A stretch of DNA of 64,000 bases from Acidocella aquatica (lineage in GTDB: Bacteria; Pseudomonadota; Alphaproteobacteria; Acetobacterales; Acetobacteraceae): positions 124,001-188,000 of the forward strand of contig NZ_BSOS01000094.1 of the NCBI RefSeq assembly GCF_030160635.1, in the 5' to 3' direction. The position numbers and the translations under genes are program-made. Under the pieces are notes generated by a model. The model was given only the letters and a program-made list of their open reading frames with translations. It made no database searches and was not told the origin of the DNA. Positions 8,852 through 17,776 of this stretch are shown here, one piece after another. Each line of letters opens with the position of its first letter. Position 1 is the first letter of the stretch.

Positions 8852-10057
8852 ATGCTGCGCGCGGTCAAATTCATCCTCATCGCGGCGGTTGTTCTGCTGC
8901 TGGCATGGTGGATCGGCGGGCTGCCAGGCAGCGTGAGCGCGACCTCCGGCGGCTATACGGTCGAAACCTCGGTCCCCGCCGCGCTTTTGCTGCTGTTCCT
9001 CATCGCCTTGCTGTTCACCGTGCTGCTGCGCGTGGCGGGCGTGCTGCGCCGCGCGCCGGGGGGCTTTAGCGCCTGGCGCGGCGGGCGGCGGCATAGGCTG
9101 GGCGAGGTGGCGGTGCAGCGCGGGCTGGTGGCGCTGGCCGCCGAGGACGCCAAGGCGGCCTGGGCCGAGGCCGGGCGGGCGAAAAAACTGTTGGGCGATA
9201 CGCCGCTGGTGCTGCTGATCACTGCCGAGGCGGCGCGGCTTGCCGGCAAGGCCGCCGAGGCGCAGGCGGCGTTCGCGCAGCTTAGCCAGCATGAGGAAAT
9301 GGGCTTTTTGGGCCATCGCGGCCTGTTGCGGCACCATCTGGAACAAGGCGACCATGAGGCCGCCAAAACCCATGCGGCGGCAGCGGAGACGCGCTACCCC
9401 GGCAGCGCCTGGGTGCGTGCCCAGCGGCTGGAGCTGGCGCTGCGCCAACAGGATTTCAGCGCGGCGCTACGGCTGACGCAGGTGCCCGCCGAGGTGGCGG
9501 CGCTGGCCACGGCGGCGGCGCAGACGAGCACCGGCAAAGGCCAGGCGCTGAGTTTTGCCAAGCAGGCGGTAAAGGCCGATGCCAAACTGGCCCCGGCGGT
9601 GGTGGCGCTGGCGCAGGCGTTGCGCGATGCGGGCAAGCCGCGCGCCGCCAGCAAGGCGCTGCGCGCGGGCTGGGCGGCGGCGCCGAACCCGCTGATCGCG
9701 CAGGCGTATCTGGCGCCGGTGAGCGGGTTGATAGAACAGGTGCAGGCGGCGGCCGAGCTGGCGGCGGAAAAACCCGGCCATGCCGAGTCCGAGCTGTTGC
9801 TGGCGCAGACCTCGCTGCACGCCGCCCTCCCGGCGGAAGCCCGGCGCCACGCGCAGGCGGCGATTGCGGCGGGCGCCACGGATGCGCGCGCGCGCGATGT
9901 GCTGGCCAGCCTGGAGGGCAAACCGCCCAGCGGCGGGGCAAAACCGGCCTGGGTGTGTAGCGCCTGCCATACGCCCCAGGAAAACTGGGCGGCGCTCTGC
10001 CCGGCCTGCCACAAGCCCGGCACGCTGGCATGGCAGACTTCCGCCCCCGCCGCTTGA
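8852..10057 (+). CDS. hemY: HemY-like inner-membrane TPR protein with C-terminal zinc ribbon
   Basis: 401-residue protein with two N-terminal membrane segments (about 4-24 and 43-63), then the HemY_N pattern, then TPR-like helical repeats rich in alanine. Near the C-terminus is a CxxC pair of pairs, CSACHTPQENWAALCPAC, which looks like a rubredoxin-type zinc ribbon such as the one ending LapB. The HemY family sits downstream of hemC/hemD in proteobacteria; its precise role in heme synthesis is unresolved. The 3' end overlaps the next gene by 28 bases. Confidence 0.85.
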   Translation: MLRAVKFILIAAVVLLLAWWIGGLPGSVSATSGGYTVETSVPAALLLLFLIALLFTVLLRVAGVLRRAPGGFSAWRGGRRHRLGEVAVQRGLVALAAEDAKAAWAEAGRAKKLLGDTPLVLLITAEAARLAGKAAEAQAAFAQLSQHEEMGFLGHRGLLRHHLEQGDHEAAKTHAAAAETRYPGSAWVRAQRLELALRQQDFSAALRLTQVPAEVAALATAAAQTSTGKGQALSFAKQAVKADAKLAPAVVALAQALRDAGKPRAASKALRAGWAAAPNPLIAQAYLAPVSGLIEQVQAAAELAAEKPGHAESELLLAQTSLHAALPAEARRHAQAAIAAGATDARARDVLASLEGKPPSGGAKPAWVCSACHTPQENWAALCPACHKPGTLAWQTSAPAA

Positions 10058-11691
10058 GGGCCTGGGCGGCGGCGCTGTTTTTGTCCGCCGCGCCTGCTTT
10101 CGCCCAAACGCCCGCGTTGCCTCAAGAACCGGGCAATTGCGGCACCATCATCATCCCGCCGGGGCTGGGCATTGGGCCGGGGGCGGATATCACCTCGTTC
10201 AACCCGCTGTTCATCACCTCGGCTTATAACGCCGAAGCCGCCGGGCTGATGTTCGAGTCGCTGCTGTGGATCAACCGCTATCACCAGATCGACTGGTCAC
10301 GCAGCATCGCCAGCAGCGTCACCACGCCGGATGCCGGCAAAACCTATGATGTGACAATGCGCCCCTGGCTGTGGTCCGACGGGGTGCCGGTGACAACGAA
10401 GGATGTGCTCTACGCCTTCGACCTTATAAAAGCCTACGGCACCAGCTACGCCGGTTATGGCGCGGGCGGCATGCCAGGTATCATCGCCAGCCTGACGGCC
10501 AGTGACGCCGCGCATTTTCAGGTGGTGCTGCAACACCAGGTCAACCCGGACTGGTTCATCCTCAACGGCTTGTCGCAACTTGCCCCTTTGCCGGCGCACG
10601 CTTGGGAGAAATATAATACCGATCAGATATGGCAGGGCCAGAGCAGCCCGGCGTTTTTTGGCGTGGTGGACGGGCCGCTGTTGTTGAGCGGCTTCACCGT
10701 CGGCGTGGATGCGGCCTTTGTCCCCAACCCGCGCTACGGCGGCGCGCCGATGCATTTCGAGCGCTTCATCATGAAATTCGAGAACGCCGAGGGGCAGGAA
10801 TTGCAGGCGGTGGAATCGGGCGATCTCGATATGAGCAATCTGCCGTTTGATCTGTACGATCAGGCATCGCATCTGCCGGGCGCGCATGTGGTGACCCTGC
10901 CGCCCGCCTATGCATGGCATGAGCTGATTCCGAATTTGGCAAATCCCCGCACCGGATATTTCGCCGACGTGCGGGTCCGCCAGGCGATTGCCGATGCGAT
11001 CAACCAGCAGCAGATCATTAGCCTCGCCATGCATGGCCACGGCCTGCCCGATTACGGCCCGGTGCCGGTGGTGCCGCCCATTTTCCTCTCCCCCGCGGCA
11101 AAGGCCGGGAGCTATCCGGTGGGCTATGACCCCGCGAAGGCGCGCGCGCTACTGGCGGCGGCGGGATATGCGCCGGGGGAGGATGGCATCATGGGCAAAG
11201 GCGGCCAGAGCATCTCCTTCACGCTGGAAATTCCGGCGGGGCAGCCGCTGCGTATTGAAATGGCGGAATCGATGCAGCAGGACCTGCGCGCGGTGGGGAT
11301 TGCGATGCAAATCCGCCAGGTCGAATTCAACAAGATGCTGAGCCAGATGGTGCACGAGCCGCATGCGTGGGAGGCGATTCTGGTCGGGGAAAATCTCGCC
11401 GCCTACCCCTCCGGCGAAGACCTGTTCGTCACCGGCGGATATTTGAACAACAACGGCTACAGCGACAAAAAGATGGACGCGCTGGTGGCGCAAAGCACTG
11501 ACGAGCCGGGCATGGCGGGGCTATATGCCTACCAGGATTATGCCAGCGCGCAGCAGCCGGTGATTTTTCTGCCCAACGAGCAATATTCAGTGCTGGTGCG
11601 CAACGGGCTGCATGGCGTGGGCGATTTCATCAACCCGCTGGGCGCCTGGGCGCCGGAGAAACTCTATTGCACGGCGGCCGCGGCGCCATGA
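10030..11691 (+). CDS. Peptide/dipeptide ABC transporter periplasmic substrate-binding protein
   Basis: 553-residue family-5 solute-binding protein. It has a signal peptide (RRLRAWAAALFLSAAPAFAQ, cleavage near residue 26), DITSFNPLFITSAYN near the start of the mature protein, and VRQAIADAINQQQI in the C-terminal lobe. It should capture oligopeptides or related ligands in the periplasm for the two permeases and the fused ATPase encoded directly downstream. The ATG at 10030 lies inside the end of hemY; there is no in-frame ATG between it and the signal peptide. Ligand specificity cannot be read from sequence. Confidence 0.9.
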   Translation: MADFRPRRLRAWAAALFLSAAPAFAQTPALPQEPGNCGTIIIPPGLGIGPGADITSFNPLFITSAYNAEAAGLMFESLLWINRYHQIDWSRSIASSVTTPDAGKTYDVTMRPWLWSDGVPVTTKDVLYAFDLIKAYGTSYAGYGAGGMPGIIASLTASDAAHFQVVLQHQVNPDWFILNGLSQLAPLPAHAWEKYNTDQIWQGQSSPAFFGVVDGPLLLSGFTVGVDAAFVPNPRYGGAPMHFERFIMKFENAEGQELQAVESGDLDMSNLPFDLYDQASHLPGAHVVTLPPAYAWHELIPNLANPRTGYFADVRVRQAIADAINQQQIISLAMHGHGLPDYGPVPVVPPIFLSPAAKAGSYPVGYDPAKARALLAAAGYAPGEDGIMGKGGQSISFTLEIPAGQPLRIEMAESMQQDLRAVGIAMQIRQVEFNKMLSQMVHEPHAWEAILVGENLAAYPSGEDLFVTGGYLNNNGYSDKKMDALVAQSTDEPGMAGLYAYQDYASAQQPVIFLPNEQYSVLVRNGLHGVGDFINPLGAWAPEKLYCTAAAAP

Positions 11692-12641
11692 TGCGCATGG
11701 TGGCGAGGCGGCTGGCCGCATCGGGGCTTTCCATATTCATTCTGGTGACGCTGGTTTTTTTCATGGCGCATCTCACGCCTGGCGGCCCGGCGTATTCCAT
11801 TCTCGGCCTCAAGGCGAACGCCACCTCCGTCGCGCAGCTCAACGCCCGGCTCGGGCTCAACCAGCCGTTGCTGCAACAATACGGCCTGTGGTGGTGGCAT
11901 CTGGCGCATGGGCGGCTCGGTTATTCCTATCTGCTCAACCGCCCGGTGGGCGCGCTGCTCTGGCGCTATGAGCTCAACACGCTGGTGTTTTACGCCATTG
12001 CCATTTCGCTCAGCACGGGGCTGTCGATTTTGCTGGGGCTGGCGCAGGGCGTGTATTTCGGGCGTTGGCCGGCCCGGCTCATCGGCGCGTTTCAGCTCGG
12101 GTTTTACGCATTGCCGCCGTTTTTCATTGCCGCCATGCTGGTGCTGTGGGCCTGCGTGCGCCACCGCTGGCTGCCCGCCAGCGGCATGGTGGATTTGCGG
12201 CTCGCGCATCCGGGCATCGCCAGCTACGCGGCGCATCTGGTGCTGCCGGTCATCACCGTCACGCTGTTCACCACCGCTTCGCTCTCGCGCTATTTCGGCG
12301 AGGCGGTGCATGAGGAGCTGGGGCGCGACTATGTGCGCACCGCGCGGGCGAAAGGTGTCGGTTTCACCGCCATTCTTTTCACCCATGTGCTGCGCAACGC
12401 GCTGCGCCCGCTGGTCACCATGCTGGGCCTCTCGTTGCCGTATATTTTCACCGGCGGGGTCATCGTGGAGTCGGTGTTCAATTATCCCGGCCTGGGGTGG
12501 CTGATGTGGCGCTCGGCATTGGCGCAGGATTATCCCATTCTTATTGCCATCGTGCTGGTCATCGGCCTGCTCACCGTGCTGGGCAACCTGCTGGCCGATG
12601 TGGTGAACGGATTGCTCGACCCCAGGGCAAGCTATGAGTAG
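11688..12641 (+). CDS. Peptide ABC transporter permease, DppB/OppB type
   Basis: 317-residue inner-membrane permease. It begins with a long hydrophobic helix ending in FFMAHLTPGGP, the DppB-type N-terminus, and has the cytoplasmic EAA-like loop ELGRDYVRTARAKGVG that contacts the ATPase. IFTGGVIVESVFNYPGLG follows. The ATG at 11688 overlaps the substrate-binding protein stop in an ATGA arrangement, which favours it over the longer start at 11667. Confidence 0.93.
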   Translation: MMRMVARRLAASGLSIFILVTLVFFMAHLTPGGPAYSILGLKANATSVAQLNARLGLNQPLLQQYGLWWWHLAHGRLGYSYLLNRPVGALLWRYELNTLVFYAIAISLSTGLSILLGLAQGVYFGRWPARLIGAFQLGFYALPPFFIAAMLVLWACVRHRWLPASGMVDLRLAHPGIASYAAHLVLPVITVTLFTTASLSRYFGEAVHEELGRDYVRTARAKGVGFTAILFTHVLRNALRPLVTMLGLSLPYIFTGGVIVESVFNYPGLGWLMWRSALAQDYPILIAIVLVIGLLTVLGNLLADVVNGLLDPRASYE

Positions 12642-12647
12642 CAAGTT

Positions 12648-13454
12648 ATGAATAATCGCGGCGGGTTGCTCGCAGGGCTGGCGCTGGGCGGGTTGATATT
12701 TTGCCTTGGCTTCATCGCGCCGTTGCTGGTTACGGCGGACCCCTACGCCATCCACCCCGCATACGCGCTGCAACCCCCCAGCCTCATGTTTCCGCTGGGC
12801 ACGGATGAGTTGGGCCGCAACGAATTATGGCTCATTTTATCGGGAAGTTTCGCCACGCTCTCGGTTGCGCTGCCGGCGGCGGCGCTGGCGTTTGCCTCCG
12901 GTGTTGCCTATGGCCTGGCCTGCGGCCTTGCGCCCGCCTGGGTGGACCATGTGCTGATGCGCCTGCTCGATGCCGTGCTGGCGCTGCCCAGCCTGATCGT
13001 GCTGCTGTTTTTCGCGGCGCTGGTGCCGCTTAACAATATCAGCCTCGTCCTGCTGCTCGGCCTCATCTCCTGGCCCGCGCTGGCGCGCCTCGTGCGCAAC
13101 GAGGCGCTCGCCCAGCGCGGACGGGATTTTGTGCTGGCGGCCGAGCAGTCCGGCGCGTCGCGGTTTTATGTCGCGCGCGTGCACCTGCTGCGCGTCATGG
13201 CGCCGGTGCTGGTGGTCAACGGCACCTTCATGGTGGGGGATGCCATTTTCTCCTTGAGCGCGCTCAGCTTTTTGGGTCTTGGCGTGCAGCCGCCGCAAGT
13301 GAGCTGGGGCAGCCTGTTGCAATCCGCGCTGAATATCATCGCGCTGGACCCGTGGTGGCTGATCCTTCCGCCCGGCCTGCTGGTGTTCGCCTCCCTGCTG
13401 GCTGCCTCGCTCACCGGCCAGGGGTTGCTGGCGCGCTGGGGCAATGCGCGATGA
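12648..13454 (+). CDS. Peptide ABC transporter permease, DppC/OppC type
   Basis: 268-residue inner-membrane permease with LGTDELGRNELWLILSGS after the first helix (the DppC-type LGTDxxGRD signature). The loop LAQRGRDFVLAAEQSGAS fits the ATPase-contact motif, and the C-terminal SALSFLGLGVQPPQVSWG is diagnostic. It begins six bases after the stop of the previous permease and pairs with it as the second half of the channel. The N-terminus is somewhat short compared with typical DppC. Confidence 0.93.
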   Translation: MNNRGGLLAGLALGGLIFCLGFIAPLLVTADPYAIHPAYALQPPSLMFPLGTDELGRNELWLILSGSFATLSVALPAAALAFASGVAYGLACGLAPAWVDHVLMRLLDAVLALPSLIVLLFFAALVPLNNISLVLLLGLISWPALARLVRNEALAQRGRDFVLAAEQSGASRFYVARVHLLRVMAPVLVVNGTFMVGDAIFSLSALSFLGLGVQPPQVSWGSLLQSALNIIALDPWWLILPPGLLVFASLLAASLTGQGLLARWGNAR

Positions 13455-15238
13455 ACGCGGTGTTGCGCGTTGAAAATCTTTCCGCCGCCTTGCCGCGTGG
13501 CGGCCGCGATGTGCCGATTGTCGAGGGCTTGAACCTCACCATCAACGCGGGCGAGATGCTGGCGCTGGTGGGTGAGAGCGGCTCGGGCAAGACCATCGCG
13601 GCGCTCTCCATAATGCGCCTGCTGCCTCCCGGCGCCACGCTCACGGGTGGTGTCTGGCTGGGTGGGCAGAACCTCGCGCTACTGCCGGAATCCGCGTTGC
13701 GCCGTGTGCGCGGGCGCGATGCCGGTATGGTCTTCCAGAACCCGCTGGCGGCGCTTAACCCTTCGCGCACAGTGGCGTCGCAGATCGCCGAGGCGTGGCG
13801 CGTGCATAACGGCGGCGGCAAAAACACCGCGCGGGTGCTGGAGCTTCTGGGCGAGGTTGGCATCCCCAATGCGGCGGCGCGGCTGGGGGATTATCCGCAC
13901 CAGTTCTCCGGCGGGCAGCGCCAGCGCGTGATGCTCGCCATGGCGCTCGCCTGCGCGCCCAAATTGCTCATCGCCGACGAACCCACCTCCGGGCTGGACC
14001 CGCTGATCGCCCGCCAGATCATGGAACTCATCGCCCGGCTGCGCCGCGAGCTGAACATGGCGGTGCTCTTCGTCACGCATGATCTCTCGGTGGTGGAGGC
14101 GCATGCTGACGCCGTGCAGATGCTCTATGCCGGAAAATCCGTTGAGTGGGGCAGCGCGAAACAGTTTTTTACACATCCGCGCCACCCCTATAGCGAGGCG
14201 CTGCTGGGCTCCATCGCGCGCGTCGGCCAGGCGCGGCTGCATAATATTCCGGGCAGCCTGCCCGAGCCTGAAGCACGCCCGCCCGGCTGCCGCTTCGCGC
14301 CGCGTTGCGCGCATTGCCAGCCTGATTGCGAGGCGGCGTTTCCCCCGCCCTCGCAATTCGGCGCCACCACCGCCGCCTGTTTTTATCCGCGGCCGGTGCA
14401 GGACCGCCACGCCGGCGTTGAAGCTTTGCCGGTCACCGCGCCGCGCAGATTCATCACGCAGCTACAGGTGCAACACCTCAGCGTGCGCTACGCCGGCAAA
14501 ACCGGCTGGTTCGGGGCCAAGGCCGCGATGCCCGCCTTGCGGGATGCCAGTTTTTCGCTGGGGCGGGGCGAGTGCCTGGGTGTTGTGGGCGAGAGCGGCT
14601 CGGGCAAATCGACACTTGGGCGCGCCATTTTGCAAATGCTGCCCTATGAGGGGCAGGTGCTGCTGGAGGATACGGATTTCGCGGCCTTGCACGGCGCGGC
14701 CCGGTGCGCGCGGCGGCGGCGGTTGCAGCTGGTGTTTCAGGATCCGCGCGAATCCATGAATCCGCGGCTGCGCATTGGCGAGATCATCGCCGAGCCGTTG
14801 CGGCTGCAAGGCCAGCTCCCCCAGGCGGCACTGCGCGAAAAAGTGGAAACCCTGCTGCGCCGTGTCGGCCTGAATGCGCAACTGGCCGGGCTTTTTCCCG
14901 GGACGCTCTCCGGCGGGCAGGCGCAGCGCGTCGCCATCGCCCGCGCGCTGGCGGCCTCCCCCGATATCATCGTGCTGGATGAACCAACCTCGAGCCTGGA
15001 TGTCTCCACCCAGGCCATGCTGCTGAATTTGTTGAAGGATATCGCGTATACGGACGCGCTTTCCTACATTCTTATCAGCCATGACTTCGCGGTGGTGAGC
15101 TATATGGCCGACCGCATCGCGGTGCTGCACGAGGGGCGCATTGTGGAGCTGAACGATACGGCGGCGCTCATTGCCGCACCCCGGCACGCCTACACCGCGG
15201 CGCTTATTGCCGCCGCGCCGCAACCGCGCGGGGTTTAG
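13451..15238 (+). CDS. Fused double ATP-binding protein of peptide ABC transporter (DppD-DppF type)
   Basis: 595-residue protein holding two complete ABC ATPase domains. The first has GESGSGKT (about residue 40), signature FSGGQRQRV and Walker B LLIADEPTSGLD. It is followed by the cysteine-rich oligopeptide-transporter tail CRFAPRCAHCQPDC. The second has GESGSGKS (about residue 380), LSGGQAQRVAIARAL and IIVLDEPTSSLD. The two halves correspond to the DppD and DppF ATPases, usually separate genes. The ATG at 13451 overlaps the permease stop (ATGA). This completes an SBP-permease-permease-ATPase importer operon. Confidence 0.93.
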   Translation: MNAVLRVENLSAALPRGGRDVPIVEGLNLTINAGEMLALVGESGSGKTIAALSIMRLLPPGATLTGGVWLGGQNLALLPESALRRVRGRDAGMVFQNPLAALNPSRTVASQIAEAWRVHNGGGKNTARVLELLGEVGIPNAAARLGDYPHQFSGGQRQRVMLAMALACAPKLLIADEPTSGLDPLIARQIMELIARLRRELNMAVLFVTHDLSVVEAHADAVQMLYAGKSVEWGSAKQFFTHPRHPYSEALLGSIARVGQARLHNIPGSLPEPEARPPGCRFAPRCAHCQPDCEAAFPPPSQFGATTAACFYPRPVQDRHAGVEALPVTAPRRFITQLQVQHLSVRYAGKTGWFGAKAAMPALRDASFSLGRGECLGVVGESGSGKSTLGRAILQMLPYEGQVLLEDTDFAALHGAARCARRRRLQLVFQDPRESMNPRLRIGEIIAEPLRLQGQLPQAALREKVETLLRRVGLNAQLAGLFPGTLSGGQAQRVAIARALAASPDIIVLDEPTSSLDVSTQAMLLNLLKDIAYTDALSYILISHDFAVVSYMADRIAVLHEGRIVELNDTAALIAAPRHAYTAALIAAAPQPRGV

Positions 15239-15248
15239 CCATATTGTT

Positions 15249-16253
15249 CTAAACCCGCGCCGCTTCCGCCTGGCGCAGCAGGCGCAGAAAATTGCCGCCC
15301 CAGATTTTTGCCACGGCGGCCTTGTCATATCCGCGCCGGAACAGCTCCGCGGTGAGGTTGGGCGCCTGCGATGCGTTCATGAAATCGCTCACGCCGCCGC
15401 CGCCGTCAAAATCCGTGCCGATGCCGGTATGCTCGACGCCGATGCGCTGCACCGCGTAGTCGATATGGTCGGCGATATCGGCGACGCTCAGCTCCGCCGC
15501 GCGGGCCTTGGGGCGCAGGAAGTTGGAGACCATCGTTACCTGCACCAGCCCGCCGGTGGCCTTCAGCATGTCAAGTTGCTCGTCGTCGAGGTTGCGCGGG
15601 TGGTCGCACAGCGCGCGCATGCATGAATGTGTCGCCAGCACCGGCACGCGCGAGAGTTGCGCCGCCTGCATCATGCTGGTTTTGGCGGCGTGGGAAACAT
15701 CGATGAGCATGCCAAGCGCGTTCATGCGCGCGATCACCTCGCGGCCAAAAGTGGAGAGGCCGCCGTGTTCCACCGGCGCATCGCCAAGCCTGGGCAGGGG
15801 GATCGCGGCATCGGCGATTTCGTTATGGCCGTTATGGGTGAGGGTGATGTAGCGCACTCCGCGCGCGGCGAAATCGTCGAGCGTGGTGATGTCCTTGCCG
15901 ATCGCGTAACCATTTTCAATCGCCGGGATGATCGCGGTGCGCCCGGCGGCGAAGGCGGCCTCGATTTTATCCGCCGTGGGCGCGAGTACGCCGCCGTGCC
16001 CGTTGGCGGGGGCCATGGCGGCGATGTCGTCCAGCATCGCGCGGGCGCGGGCGTTGGCGGCGAGGTGGCCGGTATCGTCACGCGGGCCCTGCGGCACATA
16101 GGCGACAAAGCAAACCCCGGCGATGCGCCCGGCCTTCAGCTTCGGCAGATCGACGCAGCGCGGCCCGTCCTCGAAAGGGCTGGGGCCGTCGGGCCAGGGA
16201 ATGTCGACATGGGTATCAATGGCCATCAGCCCGTCATGCGGATTTGGAGTCAT
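15249..16253 (-). CDS. Membrane dipeptidase family protein (renal dipeptidase, peptidase M19)
   Basis: 334-residue zinc metallohydrolase of the amidohydrolase superfamily. It has the N-terminal metal-binding DTHVDIPW, TLTHNGHNEIAD in the middle, LIDVSHAAKTSM and PVLATHSCMRALCDHPRN, and a C-terminal GIGTDFDGGGGV. M19 enzymes cleave dipeptides, including D-amino-acid dipeptides, and some act as N-acyl-amino-acid hydrolases. It faces the peptide importer with about 10 bp between the two 3' ends, so the substrates may be linked. Its start overlaps the mutY stop by four bases on the same strand. No export signal is seen. Confidence 0.92.
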   Translation of the reverse strand: MTPNPHDGLMAIDTHVDIPWPDGPSPFEDGPRCVDLPKLKAGRIAGVCFVAYVPQGPRDDTGHLAANARARAMLDDIAAMAPANGHGGVLAPTADKIEAAFAAGRTAIIPAIENGYAIGKDITTLDDFAARGVRYITLTHNGHNEIADAAIPLPRLGDAPVEHGGLSTFGREVIARMNALGMLIDVSHAAKTSMMQAAQLSRVPVLATHSCMRALCDHPRNLDDEQLDMLKATGGLVQVTMVSNFLRPKARAAELSVADIADHIDYAVQRIGVEHTGIGTDFDGGGGVSDFMNASQAPNLTAELFRRGYDKAAVAKIWGGNFLRLLRQAEAARV

Positions 16254-17269
16254 GGCGCATCGTCGAGCGCCAGGCGGCCAGCGTCAAGCGCCTTGCGCAT
16301 GACGCTGGGCAGCGGCGCGGTGGCGGCGGGTGCGCGCAAGGCGCCGCCGGGCAGGGTTTTGCGCCGCGCCGCCAGCACGCTCAGTGTTAGCGAAAAATGC
16401 GTGAACACATGCTCCACCGCCCCGGCATCGCGCCAGCGCGCGGCAACAGGCGGCTCTTCGGGCAGCACCAGCATGCCGCCGAGCAGCCCTTTCGGCGGGC
16501 GGCGCAGCAGCAGCACATCGCCCTGCGCGTCCAGCAGCACATAGGCCGTGCCGGTGCGGTGCGGGCGCGCGGGTTTGGGGCCGCGCACCGGCAGGGCGGC
16601 GGCGATGCCCTGTGCGCGCGCCGCGCAATGACGCTCCCACGGGCAGCGCCCGCAACCGGGGCTTTGCGGCGCGCAGATGGTGGCGCCGAGGTCGAACAGC
16701 GCCTGCGCGAAATCGCCGGGGGCGGCGCGCGCGGCTTTATCCTCCATGAAACATTCCGCTGCCGTGGCGATCGCTTTTTTGCCGCCGGGCAGCGGGGTGG
16801 CGATGGCGAAAATCCGGGCCGCGACTCGCTCGATATTGCCATCCACCGGCAGCGCCGGCAGGCTAAAGGCAATCGCCGCGATGGCGTTGGCCGTGTAAGG
16901 GCCGATGCCGGGCAGCGCGCGCAGCCCCTCGATGCTGCGCGGAAAGCCGCCCAACCCCGCGACGGCCCGCGCGCAGGCGTGCAGATTGCGCGCCCGGGCA
17001 TAATAGCCGAGCCCCGCCCACATCCCGAGCACGCTCTCAACCGGCGCCGCGCTTAATGACTCAACTGTAGGATACGCGGCGAGGAATTTCGCGTAATAGG
17101 GCGCCACGGTGGCAACCACGGTCTGTTGCAGCATGATCTCGGAGAGCCACACGTGATAAGGGTCGGCGGGCGCGCCGGGGGCGGAGCGCCAGGGCAGGTG
17201 CCGCCGGTGGGCGGCATACCATGAGAGGAGTTTTTTGGCCGGTGGCGGAGCGTAGGAAGCGGGTTTCAC
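16250..17269 (-). CDS. mutY: A/G-specific adenine DNA glycosylase MutY
   Basis: Removes adenine mispaired with 8-oxoguanine or guanine in base-excision repair. The 339-residue protein has the catalytic-Glu segment WLSEIMLQQT, the helix-hairpin-helix ALPGIGPYTANAIAAIA and catalytic-Asp segment PVDGNIERVAARI. The [4Fe-4S] loop reads C-x6-C-x2-C-x5-C (CAPQSPGCGRCPWERHC). A C-terminal Nudix-like 8-oxoG recognition domain follows. The start lies inside or very near the 5' end of the divergent DUF721 gene. Confidence 0.96.
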   Translation of the reverse strand: MKPASYAPPPAKKLLSWYAAHRRHLPWRSAPGAPADPYHVWLSEIMLQQTVVATVAPYYAKFLAAYPTVESLSAAPVESVLGMWAGLGYYARARNLHACARAVAGLGGFPRSIEGLRALPGIGPYTANAIAAIAFSLPALPVDGNIERVAARIFAIATPLPGGKKAIATAAECFMEDKAARAAPGDFAQALFDLGATICAPQSPGCGRCPWERHCAARAQGIAAALPVRGPKPARPHRTGTAYVLLDAQGDVLLLRRPPKGLLGGMLVLPEEPPVAARWRDAGAVEHVFTHFSLTLSVLAARRKTLPGGALRAPAATAPLPSVMRKALDAGRLALDDAP

Positions 17270-17721
17270 AAAACCAGGATGTGCCGGTTGAAGAGAAACC
17301 GCGCAACTACTCGCCGCGCGGCATTGCGGCGCTGCTGGCGCCGGTGCTGCGCCCGGCCTTCAAGCGCCGCGCCCCCGCCGCCGCCGCGCTGCTGGTGGAC
17401 TGGCCGCAACTGGCCGGGCCGGAATTGGCAGCGCGCGCCGCCCCGGTGAAATTCGCGGCCGGCACGCTCACCCTGGCCTGCACCGGCCCCACGGCGATGG
17501 AACTGCAGATGGGCAGCGCCCAGATCATCTCCCGGCTTAATCTCTCGCTTGGCCATGCGATGATCGAGCGGCTGCGTTTTGTGCAGCAGGCGCCGGGCGT
17601 GAGCGCCCCCATGCCCAAGGCCATGCCACGCGCCCCCGTGCCCCCGCCGCCGGATCTGCCCGAAGGCCCGCTGGGCGAGGCATTGGCCAAGCTCTACCAG
17701 GGTATTAAGAGCCGCGGCTGA
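17242..17721 (+). CDS. DUF721 domain protein (DciA-like)
   Basis: Small protein with the DUF721 core: VDWPQLAGPELAARAAPVKF, then LACTGPTAMELQMGSAQIISRLN. DUF721 proteins include DciA, a loader or partner of the replicative helicase DnaB in bacteria lacking DnaC, and this copy may do that job. The start is unclear. GTG at 17242 has AGAGGAG 11 bases upstream and is used here; ATG at 17221 and GTG at 17281 are alternatives. With the first two, the 5' end overlaps the divergent mutY start. It lies upstream of dsbA and smc, as in many alphaproteobacteria. Confidence 0.75.
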   Translation: MAERRKRVSQNQDVPVEEKPRNYSPRGIAALLAPVLRPAFKRRAPAAAALLVDWPQLAGPELAARAAPVKFAAGTLTLACTGPTAMELQMGSAQIISRLNLSLGHAMIERLRFVQQAPGVSAPMPKAMPRAPVPPPPDLPEGPLGEALAKLYQGIKSRG

Positions 17722-17776
17722 ATTTACGATTCGACTCATCCGCCTGAATTTGCTTACACTAGATATAGAGGTTAAA

